From: RGIG2206 sp045577615
GTDB taxonomy: Bacteria; Bacillota; Clostridia; Oscillospirales; Acutalibacteraceae
NCBI GenBank assembly: GCA_045577615.1
Contig: JAZNIT010000021.1
Span: 1-9,703, forward strand
Reading direction: 5' to 3'
Length of the DNA stretch: 9,703 nt
Position 1 is the first letter of the stretch. The number at the start of each line of letters is the position of its first letter. A program made the translations under genes and the position numbers. This document shows, piece after piece, positions 1 to 6,484 of this stretch. Below the pieces are notes generated by a model. That model ran no database searches and had not been told where the DNA came from. It was given only the letters and a program-made list of their open reading frames with translations.

Positions 1-1
1 C

Positions 2-1558
2 GACCTTAAAGCAAATACCGCTGACACCGTAACCATTGCCCTTAAAATGCAGGAAACTGCCGGCAACGAGTATCAGGGACTTTCTATCGGTTCTGATTTC
101 AAGGTTGTTTTGATGGCTACTCAGGACAATGTTGAGAAGGACAGCTTTGACGAGAACTACGATGATATCGATATTCCTGAAATGCACATTGAAACCATCG
201 ACGGTGTAACCTATGGTACTACCATCGGTGGCGACTATGTAATGATCGGTGTGGACGATTACACGATCACCACCTTCGCTGTGAATGATAAAGTAACCGT
301 TTTGGGTACCGGCAATGGTGAAAACGATAACCAGCGTGTATTTGGTAAGAATGCTCCATTAACTTCTTTGACCCTTAACGAAGGTTTGGTTGAGATTAAG
401 GATAATGCGCTCAACGCACTTCCTAATTTGACAACCGTAAACTTCCCCACTACCTTAAAAACTATCGGTATTAATGGATTTAAGATGACCGGTATGACAG
501 AGGTTACTATTCCCGAGAATGTTGAGACCATCAAGAAGGGCGCCTTCAGAGATATGGCAAATTTGACTACCGTCACGGTAGAGGGTAACGTAGCTTTTGA
601 TAACTACGCTTTCCGTTCCTGCCCGAATCTTACCAGCATCTACCTCCTTGGCGATGATGTGACCTTTAACGGAAGCCAGTTTGCAACTCATTCCGATAAC
701 GGCGATGCAACCGGTATTACCATTTACGTTAAGAATACAACTGTAGCTGCCAGAGTTTATGCTGCTCAGACCTCTGCATATGGTTACGAAGTTAAGGTTC
801 TCGGTGCGGCGGCTGACGGCAGTGATGCGGTTTCGGTGACTCAGGTAAAGAACGCTACCGCTCTTGAAACTGCTGTTGCAAACGGCGGCGATGTTGTCAT
901 GGCAAATGATGTAACCCTTACCGGAAAGGTTATTACTACGAACGGTATAACAGAAGCGTATGGCAACAAGGTTGGCGTAGCACAATACGGTGGCACGCTG
1001 GACGGCAATGGTAACACTTTGACCGAAACCGGTTCAAGTGCATATGTGATTGTTACCCACGGCGGTACCATTAAGAATCTTACCATTGTTGGCGGCGGTC
1101 GCGGAATCGTAATCTATGCCCCCACTGAGGATGTCATTATTGACAACGTTGTGATCGACGGTCCTGGCTACGCGATCAACACCGCAGAGCACAATGGTCA
1201 GGATCTGATCGTTACCAATTCTACTGTCAATGGCTGGACCAGTCTGGCAGGTCTGGATTCCGTATCCTTCACGAACTGCAAGTTCGGCGAAAATTCTACC
1301 AAGTGCTGGCAGAATTACGGCTATGATGCAGACTATGACCGTTTGATCAGACCCTACGGTCAGACAAGCTTTACTGACTGCACCTTCGAGAAGAACTTCT
1401 ATATTGATCTAAGTGCGTTGGCTAACGGTAATACGGTTACCTTGACTAACTGCAACTGTGAAGGTGTTGTGCTGACTGCTGAGAACTATGCAAATTACAT
1501 CACTGTTGAACTGCCCGACTGGGCAACCAGCATTGCTGACTGCATCGTTTTTAACTAA
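2..1558 (+). CDS. Large secreted surface protein, leucine-rich repeat plus beta-helix (5' partial)
   Basis: The frame is open from base 2 and stops with TAA at 1556-1558, giving 518 visible residues; the true start lies before the window. The first ~55 residues, including AGNEYQGL and EKDSFDENYDD, match residues ~132-190 of the next gene, so about 130 residues with a SipW-class signal peptide are probably missing upstream (inference). From about base 359 to 647 there are BspA-type leucine-rich repeats (LTSLTLNEGLVEIKDNAL, LTTVNFPTTLKTIG, MTEVTIPENVETIKKGAF, LTTVTVEGNVAFDNYAF). From about 836 to the end there is a right-handed beta-helix with short strands such as GGTIKNLTIVGGG, VIIDNVVIDG and VTLTNCNCEG. 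There is no C-terminal anchor, so the protein is either released or held by a partner. Internal ATGs such as the one at 47 fall inside the conserved domain and are not starts. The likely role is a surface adhesin or matrix subunit; the exact ligand is unknown. Confidence 0.85.
   Translation, partial: DLKANTADTVTIALKMQETAGNEYQGLSIGSDFKVVLMATQDNVEKDSFDENYDDIDIPEMHIETIDGVTYGTTIGGDYVMIGVDDYTITTFAVNDKVTVLGTGNGENDNQRVFGKNAPLTSLTLNEGLVEIKDNALNALPNLTTVNFPTTLKTIGINGFKMTGMTEVTIPENVETIKKGAFRDMANLTTVTVEGNVAFDNYAFRSCPNLTSIYLLGDDVTFNGSQFATHSDNGDATGITIYVKNTTVAARVYAAQTSAYGYEVKVLGAAADGSDAVSVTQVKNATALETAVANGGDVVMANDVTLTGKVITTNGITEAYGNKVGVAQYGGTLDGNGNTLTETGSSAYVIVTHGGTIKNLTIVGGGRGIVIYAPTEDVIIDNVVIDGPGYAINTAEHNGQDLIVTNSTVNGWTSLAGLDSVSFTNCKFGENSTKCWQNYGYDADYDRLIRPYGQTSFTDCTFEKNFYIDLSALANGNTVTLTNCNCEGVVLTAENYANYITVELPDWATSIADCIVFN
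359..647 (+). other. BspA-type leucine-rich repeat region within gene 1
   Basis: About four repeats of 20-24 residues follow the pattern L..L.L...L..I...AF, with the phenylalanine and asparagine positions typical of the bacterial BspA-like LRR_5 family. Such repeats usually mediate protein or host-surface contacts. The second paralogue lacks them, so this module was gained here or lost there. Confidence 0.7.
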
Positions 1559-1575
1559 TCCTAAAATGAATACTC

Positions 1576-1593
1576 TATCCGTATAAACGGATA
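1576..1593 (+). other. Short hairpin after gene 1
   Basis: TATCCG and CGGATA form a 6-bp stem around a TATAAA loop. It starts 17 bases after the gene 1 stop and ends two bases before the conserved RNA element. No U-run follows, so it is not an intrinsic terminator. It may be an extra helix of that element. A 6-bp stem (3824-3829 with 3844-3849) sits at the equivalent place before the second copy, but with a longer loop and with overlap into the conserved bases, so the equivalence is weak. Confidence 0.4.
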
Positions 1594-1595
1594 AC

Positions 1596-1681
1596 AAAGT
1601 CCGTCCTAACTCCTCTCGGGGAGTTAGGCGGCAAGCAAAGGGTATAAACTTTGCTTTATATCTTTTGATTGCCGAGGGCGA
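1596..1681 (+). ncRNA. Conserved two-hairpin RNA element, copy 1 (unrecognised family)
   Basis: The element starts with AAAGTCCGT (1596-1604). Hairpin A pairs 1605-1614 with 1619-1628 around a CTCG loop. Hairpin B follows directly: CGGCAA 1629-1634 pairs with TTGCCG 1669-1674, then a G/A mismatch, then 13 pairs (1636-1648 with 1655-1667) around a six-base loop, then GAGGGCGA. GTCC (1599-1602) can pair with GGGC (1676-1679) to close a three-way junction. The same layout recurs at 3849-3935 with compensating stem changes. It lies between gene 1 and gene 2, about 113 bases before the gene 2 start. It could be a cis-acting leader, an intra-operon processing or attenuation site, or a mobile palindromic repeat. 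I do not recognise it as a known riboswitch. Confidence 0.65.
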
Positions 1682-1702
1682 GATCCCTACGGCAAAAGGG
1701 CC

Positions 1703-1721
1703 GGCGAACGCGTAATTCGCC
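1703..1721 (+). other. Small hairpin in the gene 2 leader, able to compete with the conserved element
   Basis: GGCGAA (1703-1708) and TTCGCC (1716-1721) form a 6-bp stem with a 7-base loop. The 3' arm, with C1722, can instead pair with GGGCGA (1676-1681), the 3' tail of the conserved RNA element. The two pairings exclude each other, as in an on/off leader. This is inferred from complementarity alone. Confidence 0.35.
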
Positions 1722-1779
1722 CGAACTTGTCATATTATCTATGAATTTCAAACGAAACACATTTTTACGCAAAAATCAT

Positions 1780-1785
1780 AGGAGG
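1780..1785 (+). promoter_or_regulatory. Ribosome binding site of gene 2
   Basis: AGGAGG lies 9 bases before the ATG at 1795. This fixes the start there, not at an in-frame TTG at 1669 that lies inside the hairpin B stem and would add 42 residues of unlikely basic sequence ahead of the signal peptide. Confidence 0.85.
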
Positions 1786-1794
1786 TCATTAGAA

Positions 1795-3837
1795 ATGACA
1801 AAGACTAAAAGCACCAAGCGTGCTCTGCTTATGAGCGCTTTGGCACTCCTTATGTGTGTGTCTATGCTCATTGGTAGTACGTTCGCTTGGTTTACCGACA
1901 GCGTTACAAGTGCCGGAAACACCATTCAGTCCGGCACCTTACAGGTTGATTTAGTGGATGCTGCAGGAAATTCCTTAGAGGGAAAGGTTATCAAGTTTGT
2001 TGACCAGGATGGAAACGCTCTCTGGGAGCCCGGCTGCACCTATAAATTGGAGGAAGTTTTTGTTAAAAACAAAGGCGATCTCGCTCTCAAGTATGAAATT
2101 GCTATCAATGGTATCACCGGAGATGCAAAGCTTCTTGAGGCTATTGAATGGACCGTTACTGTTGATGGCGTTGAAACCGCTCTTGTAGACCTTAAGGGCT
2201 ATCTCTTAGCAGGCGAAACCTCTAAGGCAATCGTTCTTTCAGGTCATATGAAAGAGTCTGCAGGCAACGAGTATCAGGGCTTAACAGTTAGTGGTATCTC
2301 TATTTCTGTTCTTGCTACTCAGTACACCTATGAGAAGGACTCTTATGATGAAATGTATGATAACATCGCATTTGTTGGAAGCGATGCCGCTTTAAGAGAG
2401 GCTCTCTCTGCTGGCAAAAATGTTATTCTTACAAAGGATGTTGATTTAGGCAATACACCCGTTGATGTAAACAACGATATGCTTATCGACCTTAATGGAA
2501 ATACCCTTTCGGGTAACTCCACAAGCTCTACCACTTCTTATCTCATTAAGGTAAACAGCGGTAAAGAGCTCACCCTTACAAACGGTGAAGTGTCCTTCTA
2601 TGCAACTACTCCCGATACAGAGTGGGGCGGCGTTGGTCAGCCGGCTTTCCCGGGTTATGCTAACAATGCAATCAACTGCTCGGGTACACTTATTGTAGAT
2701 GGCGCTACCATTAAGAATATAACCGCTCCAGGCGGTGCTTCCTATGCAGTTGACTGCTACCCCGGAGCAAACTTAATTGTTGAAAACGGTGTTATTGACG
2801 GTTGCGGAAAGGTTGCAATCCGAATATTTGCAAACTCTGCTACCACCCCAATTAATGTAACAATCAACGGCGGCACTATTACAGGCAGACGTGCAATATG
2901 GGTTCAGCTTCCCTCAAATAACAGCAGCGTTTCTCCTTATGTTAATGTAACCGTAAATGGCGGCACATTAATTTCTACCGACCCCGCAGGTGATAATCTT
3001 GCCCTCTATTCATACTCCTATGGTAACAGCTTTGCTAACACAAAGGTTGCATTCAATGGCGGTGAGTACTACGGTGAGCTTGTATTCGGCGGCGGTTATA
3101 AGGGCGATAAGGAAACCGTTACTATAAATGCAGCAAACTGCAAATTCAATAACGATGTTTACCGCTATATAGAAAATGATGGCACCGAGCTCATTCAGGC
3201 TGCTAACTCAAATAATGCTATTGCTACCGATGCTGCAACACTTATCGATGCTCTTAAAAACGGTGCAAAGGAAATCTATGCAGAAGGTGTTGTAGTTGAA
3301 GGCACTACTCAGCTTAACACCGGTGCAACCATAATTGGCGCAACCTTTAAGAACGAGTCTGGTACTGCAGTTACTCAAACCATTAGTGGAACCTTCAAGG
3401 ATTGTGTATTTGAGGGATATGAAACTCTCCGTTGGTGTTACAGCAATGCTGGTGAAACTGTTGTATTTGAAAACTGCGTAATCAAAACGAAATTACGCGG
3501 CGTTCACTTTGACGACATGAAAGGCGACGTAATCTTCAAGAATTGCGAGATCAACGGCTTCAATGCTATCGGCGGCGAAGGCACTGTAACCTTTGAAAAA
3601 TGTACGTTCGGCAATGATGCTTCTAATTACAATGGCTTGAATATGTATTCCAACATAAATCTTATTGGTTGCACCTTCAATTATATTAGTGGTAAGAGCA
3701 ATTTTATTGATATGGAAGGTACCGGCAAGACATTGACAATTACTAACTGCAAGGCTACTCTTGATGGTGTAGAAGCTAATATCGCTGATTTCGTTGGCGG
3801 TAGCAAGCTCGCTCAGAATACAGTAGTTTACAATTAA
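1795..3837 (+). CDS. SipW-class secreted protein, TasA/camelysin-like N-terminus with beta-helix passenger
   Basis: The protein has 680 residues. Residues 1-31 are a SipW-class signal peptide: KTKSTKR, a hydrophobic stretch, then STFAWFTDSVTSAGNTIQSG, where cleavage is expected after TFA. Residues ~32-190 form a TasA/camelysin-like beta-sandwich domain, with WEPG at 77-80 followed by VKNKGDLALKYEI, the typical pattern of this family. Two passenger segments follow (~196-460 and ~476-680), each opening with an A-L-REAL or LIDAL strip and continuing as short beta-helix strands (VTINGGTIT, VTVNGGTLI, VIFKNCEING, VTFEKCTFG, LTITNCKATLDG). There is no LPXTG-type or membrane anchor at the C-terminus (NTVVYN). 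It is a paralogue of gene 1. Family knowledge suggests assembly into extracellular fibres after SipW processing; the passenger function is unknown. An RNA-like element lies in the upstream leader. Confidence 0.88.
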   Translation: MTKTKSTKRALLMSALALLMCVSMLIGSTFAWFTDSVTSAGNTIQSGTLQVDLVDAAGNSLEGKVIKFVDQDGNALWEPGCTYKLEEVFVKNKGDLALKYEIAINGITGDAKLLEAIEWTVTVDGVETALVDLKGYLLAGETSKAIVLSGHMKESAGNEYQGLTVSGISISVLATQYTYEKDSYDEMYDNIAFVGSDAALREALSAGKNVILTKDVDLGNTPVDVNNDMLIDLNGNTLSGNSTSSTTSYLIKVNSGKELTLTNGEVSFYATTPDTEWGGVGQPAFPGYANNAINCSGTLIVDGATIKNITAPGGASYAVDCYPGANLIVENGVIDGCGKVAIRIFANSATTPINVTINGGTITGRRAIWVQLPSNNSSVSPYVNVTVNGGTLISTDPAGDNLALYSYSYGNSFANTKVAFNGGEYYGELVFGGGYKGDKETVTINAANCKFNNDVYRYIENDGTELIQAANSNNAIATDAATLIDALKNGAKEIYAEGVVVEGTTQLNTGATIIGATFKNESGTAVTQTISGTFKDCVFEGYETLRWCYSNAGETVVFENCVIKTKLRGVHFDDMKGDVIFKNCEINGFNAIGGEGTVTFEKCTFGNDASNYNGLNMYSNINLIGCTFNYISGKSNFIDMEGTGKTLTITNCKATLDGVEANIADFVGGSKLAQNTVVYN

Positions 3838-3848
3838 TAATTCAAACT

Positions 3849-3935
3849 AAAGTCCGTCCTATCCCCTTCGGGGGATAGGCGGCAATCAAAGGGCATAAGT
3901 GCACTTATTTATGTCTTTTGCTTGCCGATAGGCGA
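3849..3935 (+). ncRNA. Conserved two-hairpin RNA element, copy 2 (unrecognised family)
   Basis: AAAGTCCGT (3849-3857) is identical to copy 1. Hairpin A pairs 3858-3866 with 3871-3879 around a UUCG tetraloop closed by C-G, nine perfect pairs. Hairpin B pairs CGGCAA 3880-3885 with TTGCCG 3922-3927, then a U/C mismatch, then 3887-3900 with 3907-3920 around a six-base loop. The tail GATAGGCGA resembles the copy 1 tail. Inside hairpin A, the copy 1 stem bases ACTCC/GGAGT are replaced by TCCCC/GGGGA, and inside hairpin B a T-A pair becomes C-G, both preserving pairing. It begins 12 bases after the gene 2 stop and ends 24 bases before the gene 3 TTG, so it sits right over the gene 3 translation start region. 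Confidence 0.65.
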
Positions 3936-3944
3936 AATTTCAAA

Positions 3945-3951
3945 AAGGAGG
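3945..3951 (+). promoter_or_regulatory. Ribosome binding site deciding the TTG start of gene 3
   Basis: AAGGAGG lies 8 bases before the TTG at 3960. No ATG lies at a suitable distance; the next in-frame ATGs fall inside the hydrophobic core of the signal peptide. An in-frame TTG at 3918 lies within the RNA hairpin and has no ribosome binding site. Confidence 0.85.
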
Positions 3952-3959
3952 ACATTACG

Positions 3960-4532
3960 TTGGCAAAAATCAAGCTTAAAATATTCGTTGCCTCACTTGT
4001 GGCAGCAATGATGGCGTTTATCAGCACGTCAACCCTTGCATATTACCAGGCTGTCGGAAAAGCCACCAATGTTGTGACCTCCGGTAATGTTAGGTTTATC
4101 ATTCACGAAATGACCGATCAAGGCAAGGAGTTCCCCAAGGAAGGCGTGTATATCGTTCCAGGCGATATTGTTTCTAAAAAAGTCAGTATTGAGAGCGATT
4201 GCGAGCATCCCTTCTATCTTCGCGTGAAGATGGTTTATGGTGTTGACTCAAAAGAACTTTCCGCAGAAGACTGCTTTAAGCTCAATATTAATGAGGAGCA
4301 TTGGGAATTGCACGGTGATTGGTATTACTACAAGGGTATCATAGAGCCGGGACAGACTACACCTAATGTGTTCTCCCACGTAGAAATGGTGGGAGCAAAG
4401 ATAGATAATAGTTATATAGGAAAAACTCTTACCTTGACGGTTAAGGCACAAGCCGTACAAAGTGAAAACAATCCCATTACAGACGGTAATACCTATACCG
4501 CATCGGGTTGGCCACAGGAGGTTGAGCGATGA
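3960..4532 (+). CDS. Small TasA/camelysin-like SipW-class exported protein
   Basis: This is a 190-residue protein starting at TTG. Residues 1-27 are a SipW-class signal (KIKLK, hydrophobic core, STSTLAYYQAVGKATNVVTSGNV), with cleavage expected after LA. The mature part has family features: VPGDIVSKKVSIES (66-79), PFYLRVKMVYG (84-94), a central WELHGDWYYYKGIIEPGQTT strip (115-134), and a final strand TLTLTVKAQAVQ. There is no anchor. Known TasA-like proteins form biofilm or surface fibres after processing by the SipW signal peptidase, so this is a likely core or minor fibre subunit (inference). Its TGA overlaps the ATG of gene 4 by four bases, indicating translational coupling. The conserved RNA element ends just before its ribosome binding site, so regulation of this start is plausible. 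Confidence 0.85.
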   Translation: MAKIKLKIFVASLVAAMMAFISTSTLAYYQAVGKATNVVTSGNVRFIIHEMTDQGKEFPKEGVYIVPGDIVSKKVSIESDCEHPFYLRVKMVYGVDSKELSAEDCFKLNINEEHWELHGDWYYYKGIIEPGQTTPNVFSHVEMVGAKIDNSYIGKTLTLTVKAQAVQSENNPITDGNTYTASGWPQEVER

Positions 4533-5185
4533 AAAAAACACTTGCGGTGCTTATCATTCTTGTGATGGCGCTTTTTTTCATTCTACCTGTGTGTGCGGCA
4601 GAAGGTAAGGTTACTTACAGTGGTAATGCAGGAAACTTTGTGTTTGAACCCGGTAGCGAGCATTCGCTGACCGACCTGTTTCCAAATTTCAAAGGCGTTA
4701 TGCCGGGGGACACCTTAACACAAAAAATCACCGTAAAAAATGATGCGGATAACAGGGTTAAGGTTAAGATTTATATGCGTTCTCTCGGCGCCCACAAGGA
4801 CTCCGTAGAATTTCTCTCGCAGCTCGGCTTGAAGGTCGCTAAGAGCGTAGATAACGAAATGGCATATATGTTCGATGCCGCTGCAAATGAAACGGCTACG
4901 CTTACCGATTGGGTCTGCCTTGGTACGCTCTATTCGGGCGGTGAGATTAATCTTGACGTGATTTTAGACGTCCCGTTAGAGTTGGATAATGAATTTCAAG
5001 AAAAAATCGGCTATCTCGATTGGGAATTTAAAATCGAAGAATTTCCCGTAGAACAGAGCGACCCGAAGCCGCCGACCGGTGATAGCAGTAGGTTTGGTTT
5101 GTGGTTTGCATTAATGTTAAGCGCCGCCGCTACAATGCTTATTGTTATATTCAGACGCCGCCGTAAAAAAGAAAACGAGAATTAA
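4529..5185 (+). CDS. Exported protein with sortase-like PPTGD cell-wall anchor
   Basis: This is a 218-residue protein. An ordinary Sec signal peptide (MKKTLAVLII to about VCAA, residues 1-24) replaces the SipW-class signal of the neighbours. The mature part resembles the same beta-sandwich type (VMPGDTLTQKITVKNDADNRVKVKIYMRS, residues 58-85; YLDWEFKIEE, 162-171). The C-terminus has PKPPTGDSS (PPTGD 181-185), a hydrophobic segment (~190-208) and the tail FRRRRKKENEN, which is the layout of a sortase substrate with a variant of LPXTG. It is the only member of the cluster with a wall anchor, so it may tether the other subunits. The ribosome binding site AGGAGG at 4516-4521 is 7 bases before the ATG; translation is coupled to gene 3. 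The sortase class cannot be told from the motif alone. Confidence 0.85.
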   Translation: MKKTLAVLIILVMALFFILPVCAAEGKVTYSGNAGNFVFEPGSEHSLTDLFPNFKGVMPGDTLTQKITVKNDADNRVKVKIYMRSLGAHKDSVEFLSQLGLKVAKSVDNEMAYMFDAAANETATLTDWVCLGTLYSGGEINLDVILDVPLELDNEFQEKIGYLDWEFKIEEFPVEQSDPKPPTGDSSRFGLWFALMLSAAATMLIVIFRRRRKKENEN

Positions 5186-5215
5186 CGGACAAACGCTTAA
5201 AAAGGAGGGGAAAGC

Positions 5216-5860
5216 GTGAAACTTAACAGAAAAACGCACAAAAAAATCGCTTTGGCCCTTAGCGTGTGTTTAATTGTTATATGGGCAACATTGGGAACAG
5301 GTGCATCTTTGGCGTGGTTTGCCGATACTTCACCCGAAATAAAAAATATTTTTCATATTGCTGAATTTGATTTAGATGTTTCCTATAGGTTAGAAGACGG
5401 AGAATACGAAGAAATTAATGCTCAAACAAAGGTGTTTGACGATGAGACGCTATACGAGCCGGGGTATGTTCAGGTAGTATATCTGAAGGTTGAAAATAAA
5501 GGAACTGTACCGTTTGATTTCAAAACGGCGGTCAACGTTACGGATTATACACTCGCAACCAATATGTTTGGTCATACCTTTAATTTACAGGAATATTTAA
5601 AGTTCGGTATTGTAAGCGCCGATACTGAAAAAGCCATCGAAGAAAAAATTGTTGACAGAGAGATTGCAAAAAAATTCGCTGTATCAAAGCTCAACAATTA
5701 TTCCACAGACATATCAGAAGTTGCGGCAAAGGATACCGTTTATATGGCGCTTATTGTTTATATGCCCGAAGAGGTCGACAACGTTGCGAATTATCGAGGA
5801 AAAACTGTACCGAAGGTTGAACTCGGCGTCATTTTCAGTGCTTCTCAAAAATCAGATTAA
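5216..5860 (+). CDS. SipW-class exported TasA-like protein
   Basis: This is a 214-residue protein with a GTG start, set by AAGGAGG at 5202-5208. The basic start KLNRKTHKK is followed by a hydrophobic core (11-29) and GASLAWFADTSPEIKNIFHIAEFDLDV, the SipW-class processing region; cleavage is expected after LA (residue 33). The mature part shows LYEPGYVQVVYLKVENKGTVPFDFKTAV (79-106), the E-P-G ... V-x-N-x-G pattern typical of TasA/camelysin-like domains, and a final strand VPKVELGVIFSASQ. The middle (136-160) is rich in charged residues and probably helical. There is no anchor. It follows gene 4 after 30 bases and probably shares its transcript. The likely role is a further subunit of the surface structure. 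The signal differs from gene 2 in lacking the VTSGGN-type stretch after AWF. Confidence 0.82.
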   Translation: MKLNRKTHKKIALALSVCLIVIWATLGTGASLAWFADTSPEIKNIFHIAEFDLDVSYRLEDGEYEEINAQTKVFDDETLYEPGYVQVVYLKVENKGTVPFDFKTAVNVTDYTLATNMFGHTFNLQEYLKFGIVSADTEKAIEEKIVDREIAKKFAVSKLNNYSTDISEVAAKDTVYMALIVYMPEEVDNVANYRGKTVPKVELGVIFSASQKSD

Positions 5861-5896
5861 ACACTGAAGGAAAATTTTTGAAAGGAGAGCGGTTGA

Positions 5897-6445
5897 ATGA
5901 AAAAGCTTTATAACAAGTATTTTTATGTGTCAAAGCACGAAAAAATAAGCGATAAAGTAATGCTTGCTCGGGCTATATTCACATTAACCTTTGTGGTGAT
6001 GTGTTTATTTGCTATGAGTATAACGGCGTACGCTTATTTTTCGAGCAGCGTTACAAGCGGCGGCAATATTATTACTTCGGCTAATTATGAACTTGATATA
6101 AAGATTAACGGTTCAGCAATAGATGTTGCTGAATTTGAAATACCCGCCTCTTCGCAAAGAAATGAAATTCAAATTGAGTTAGGAGAAAACAACACAGCGA
6201 CCACGGGATTTTGTGTTATAAAAATTGAGCGAGAAGATAAAGAAAACAAAATATATTATACCACACAAATAGGTATAGATCAAAACTCTACCGAAAAAGA
6301 GCGTAAGCAGCTAACGTTTTATTTGAAGGCAGAAGCACCTTGTAAGGTGACGTTTATTTCACATTGGGGCACGTCCGTCTATTATGAGGGTTATAACAAA
6401 AGTGAGTATTATATAGGCGAAAACCAAGAAATAACGGTGAAGTAG
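5897..6445 (+). CDS. SipW-class exported or membrane-tethered small protein
   Basis: This is a 182-residue protein. A long polar N-terminus (1-26, KKLYNKYFYVSKHEKISDK) precedes a hydrophobic stretch (27-45) and TAYAYFSSSVTSGGNIITSANYELDIKI, a clear SipW-class processing region, with cleavage expected after YA (residue 46). The mature part of about 135 residues has alternating beta-like strands, including TTGFCVIKIERED (102-114) and KQLTFYLKAEAPCKVTFISHWG (137-158), resembling a small carbohydrate- or fibre-type beta domain; I do not recognise a named family beyond the signal. Two cysteines (106 and 149) could form a disulfide. AAAGGAGAG at 5881-5888 is 8 bases before the ATG. It lies 36 bases after gene 5 and 39 before gene 7, consistent with one transcript. 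The base composition is more AT-rich than genes 1-4. Confidence 0.8.
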   Translation: MKKLYNKYFYVSKHEKISDKVMLARAIFTLTFVVMCLFAMSITAYAYFSSSVTSGGNIITSANYELDIKINGSAIDVAEFEIPASSQRNEIQIELGENNTATTGFCVIKIEREDKENKIYYTTQIGIDQNSTEKERKQLTFYLKAEAPCKVTFISHWGTSVYYEGYNKSEYYIGENQEITVK

Positions 6446-6484
6446 CAGTTATACGTATAAGAAATTTGAAAGGTGGTACAACAG

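Noticed and set aside
259..1086. Open frames on the - strand across gene 1
   Set aside because: They mirror the repetitive beta-strand coding sequence of gene 1 and have no start signals or family features.
1576..1685. Reading the RNA element as a cyclic di-GMP class I riboswitch, which often precedes adhesin genes in Clostridia
   Set aside because: The AAAG...CCTA wording is faintly similar, but I see neither the GNRA-loop helix nor the 3' stem expected for that class. Left as an unrecognised element.
1669..1794. In-frame upstream extension of gene 2 from a TTG at 1669
   Set aside because: It starts inside the 3' arm of the conserved hairpin, lacks a ribosome binding site, and would put a basic, low-hydrophobicity stretch before a clear signal peptide that has its own AGGAGG and ATG.
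3918..3959. In-frame upstream extension of gene 3 from a TTG at 3918
   Set aside because: It lies in the RNA hairpin stem and has no ribosome binding site; the TTG at 3960 follows AAGGAGG at the right distance.
4584..4603. Possible lipoprotein signal in gene 4 (LPVC followed by AAE)
   Set aside because: The residue before the cysteine is valine and proline precedes it, which does not fit the lipobox; the C-terminal wall anchor explains localisation better.
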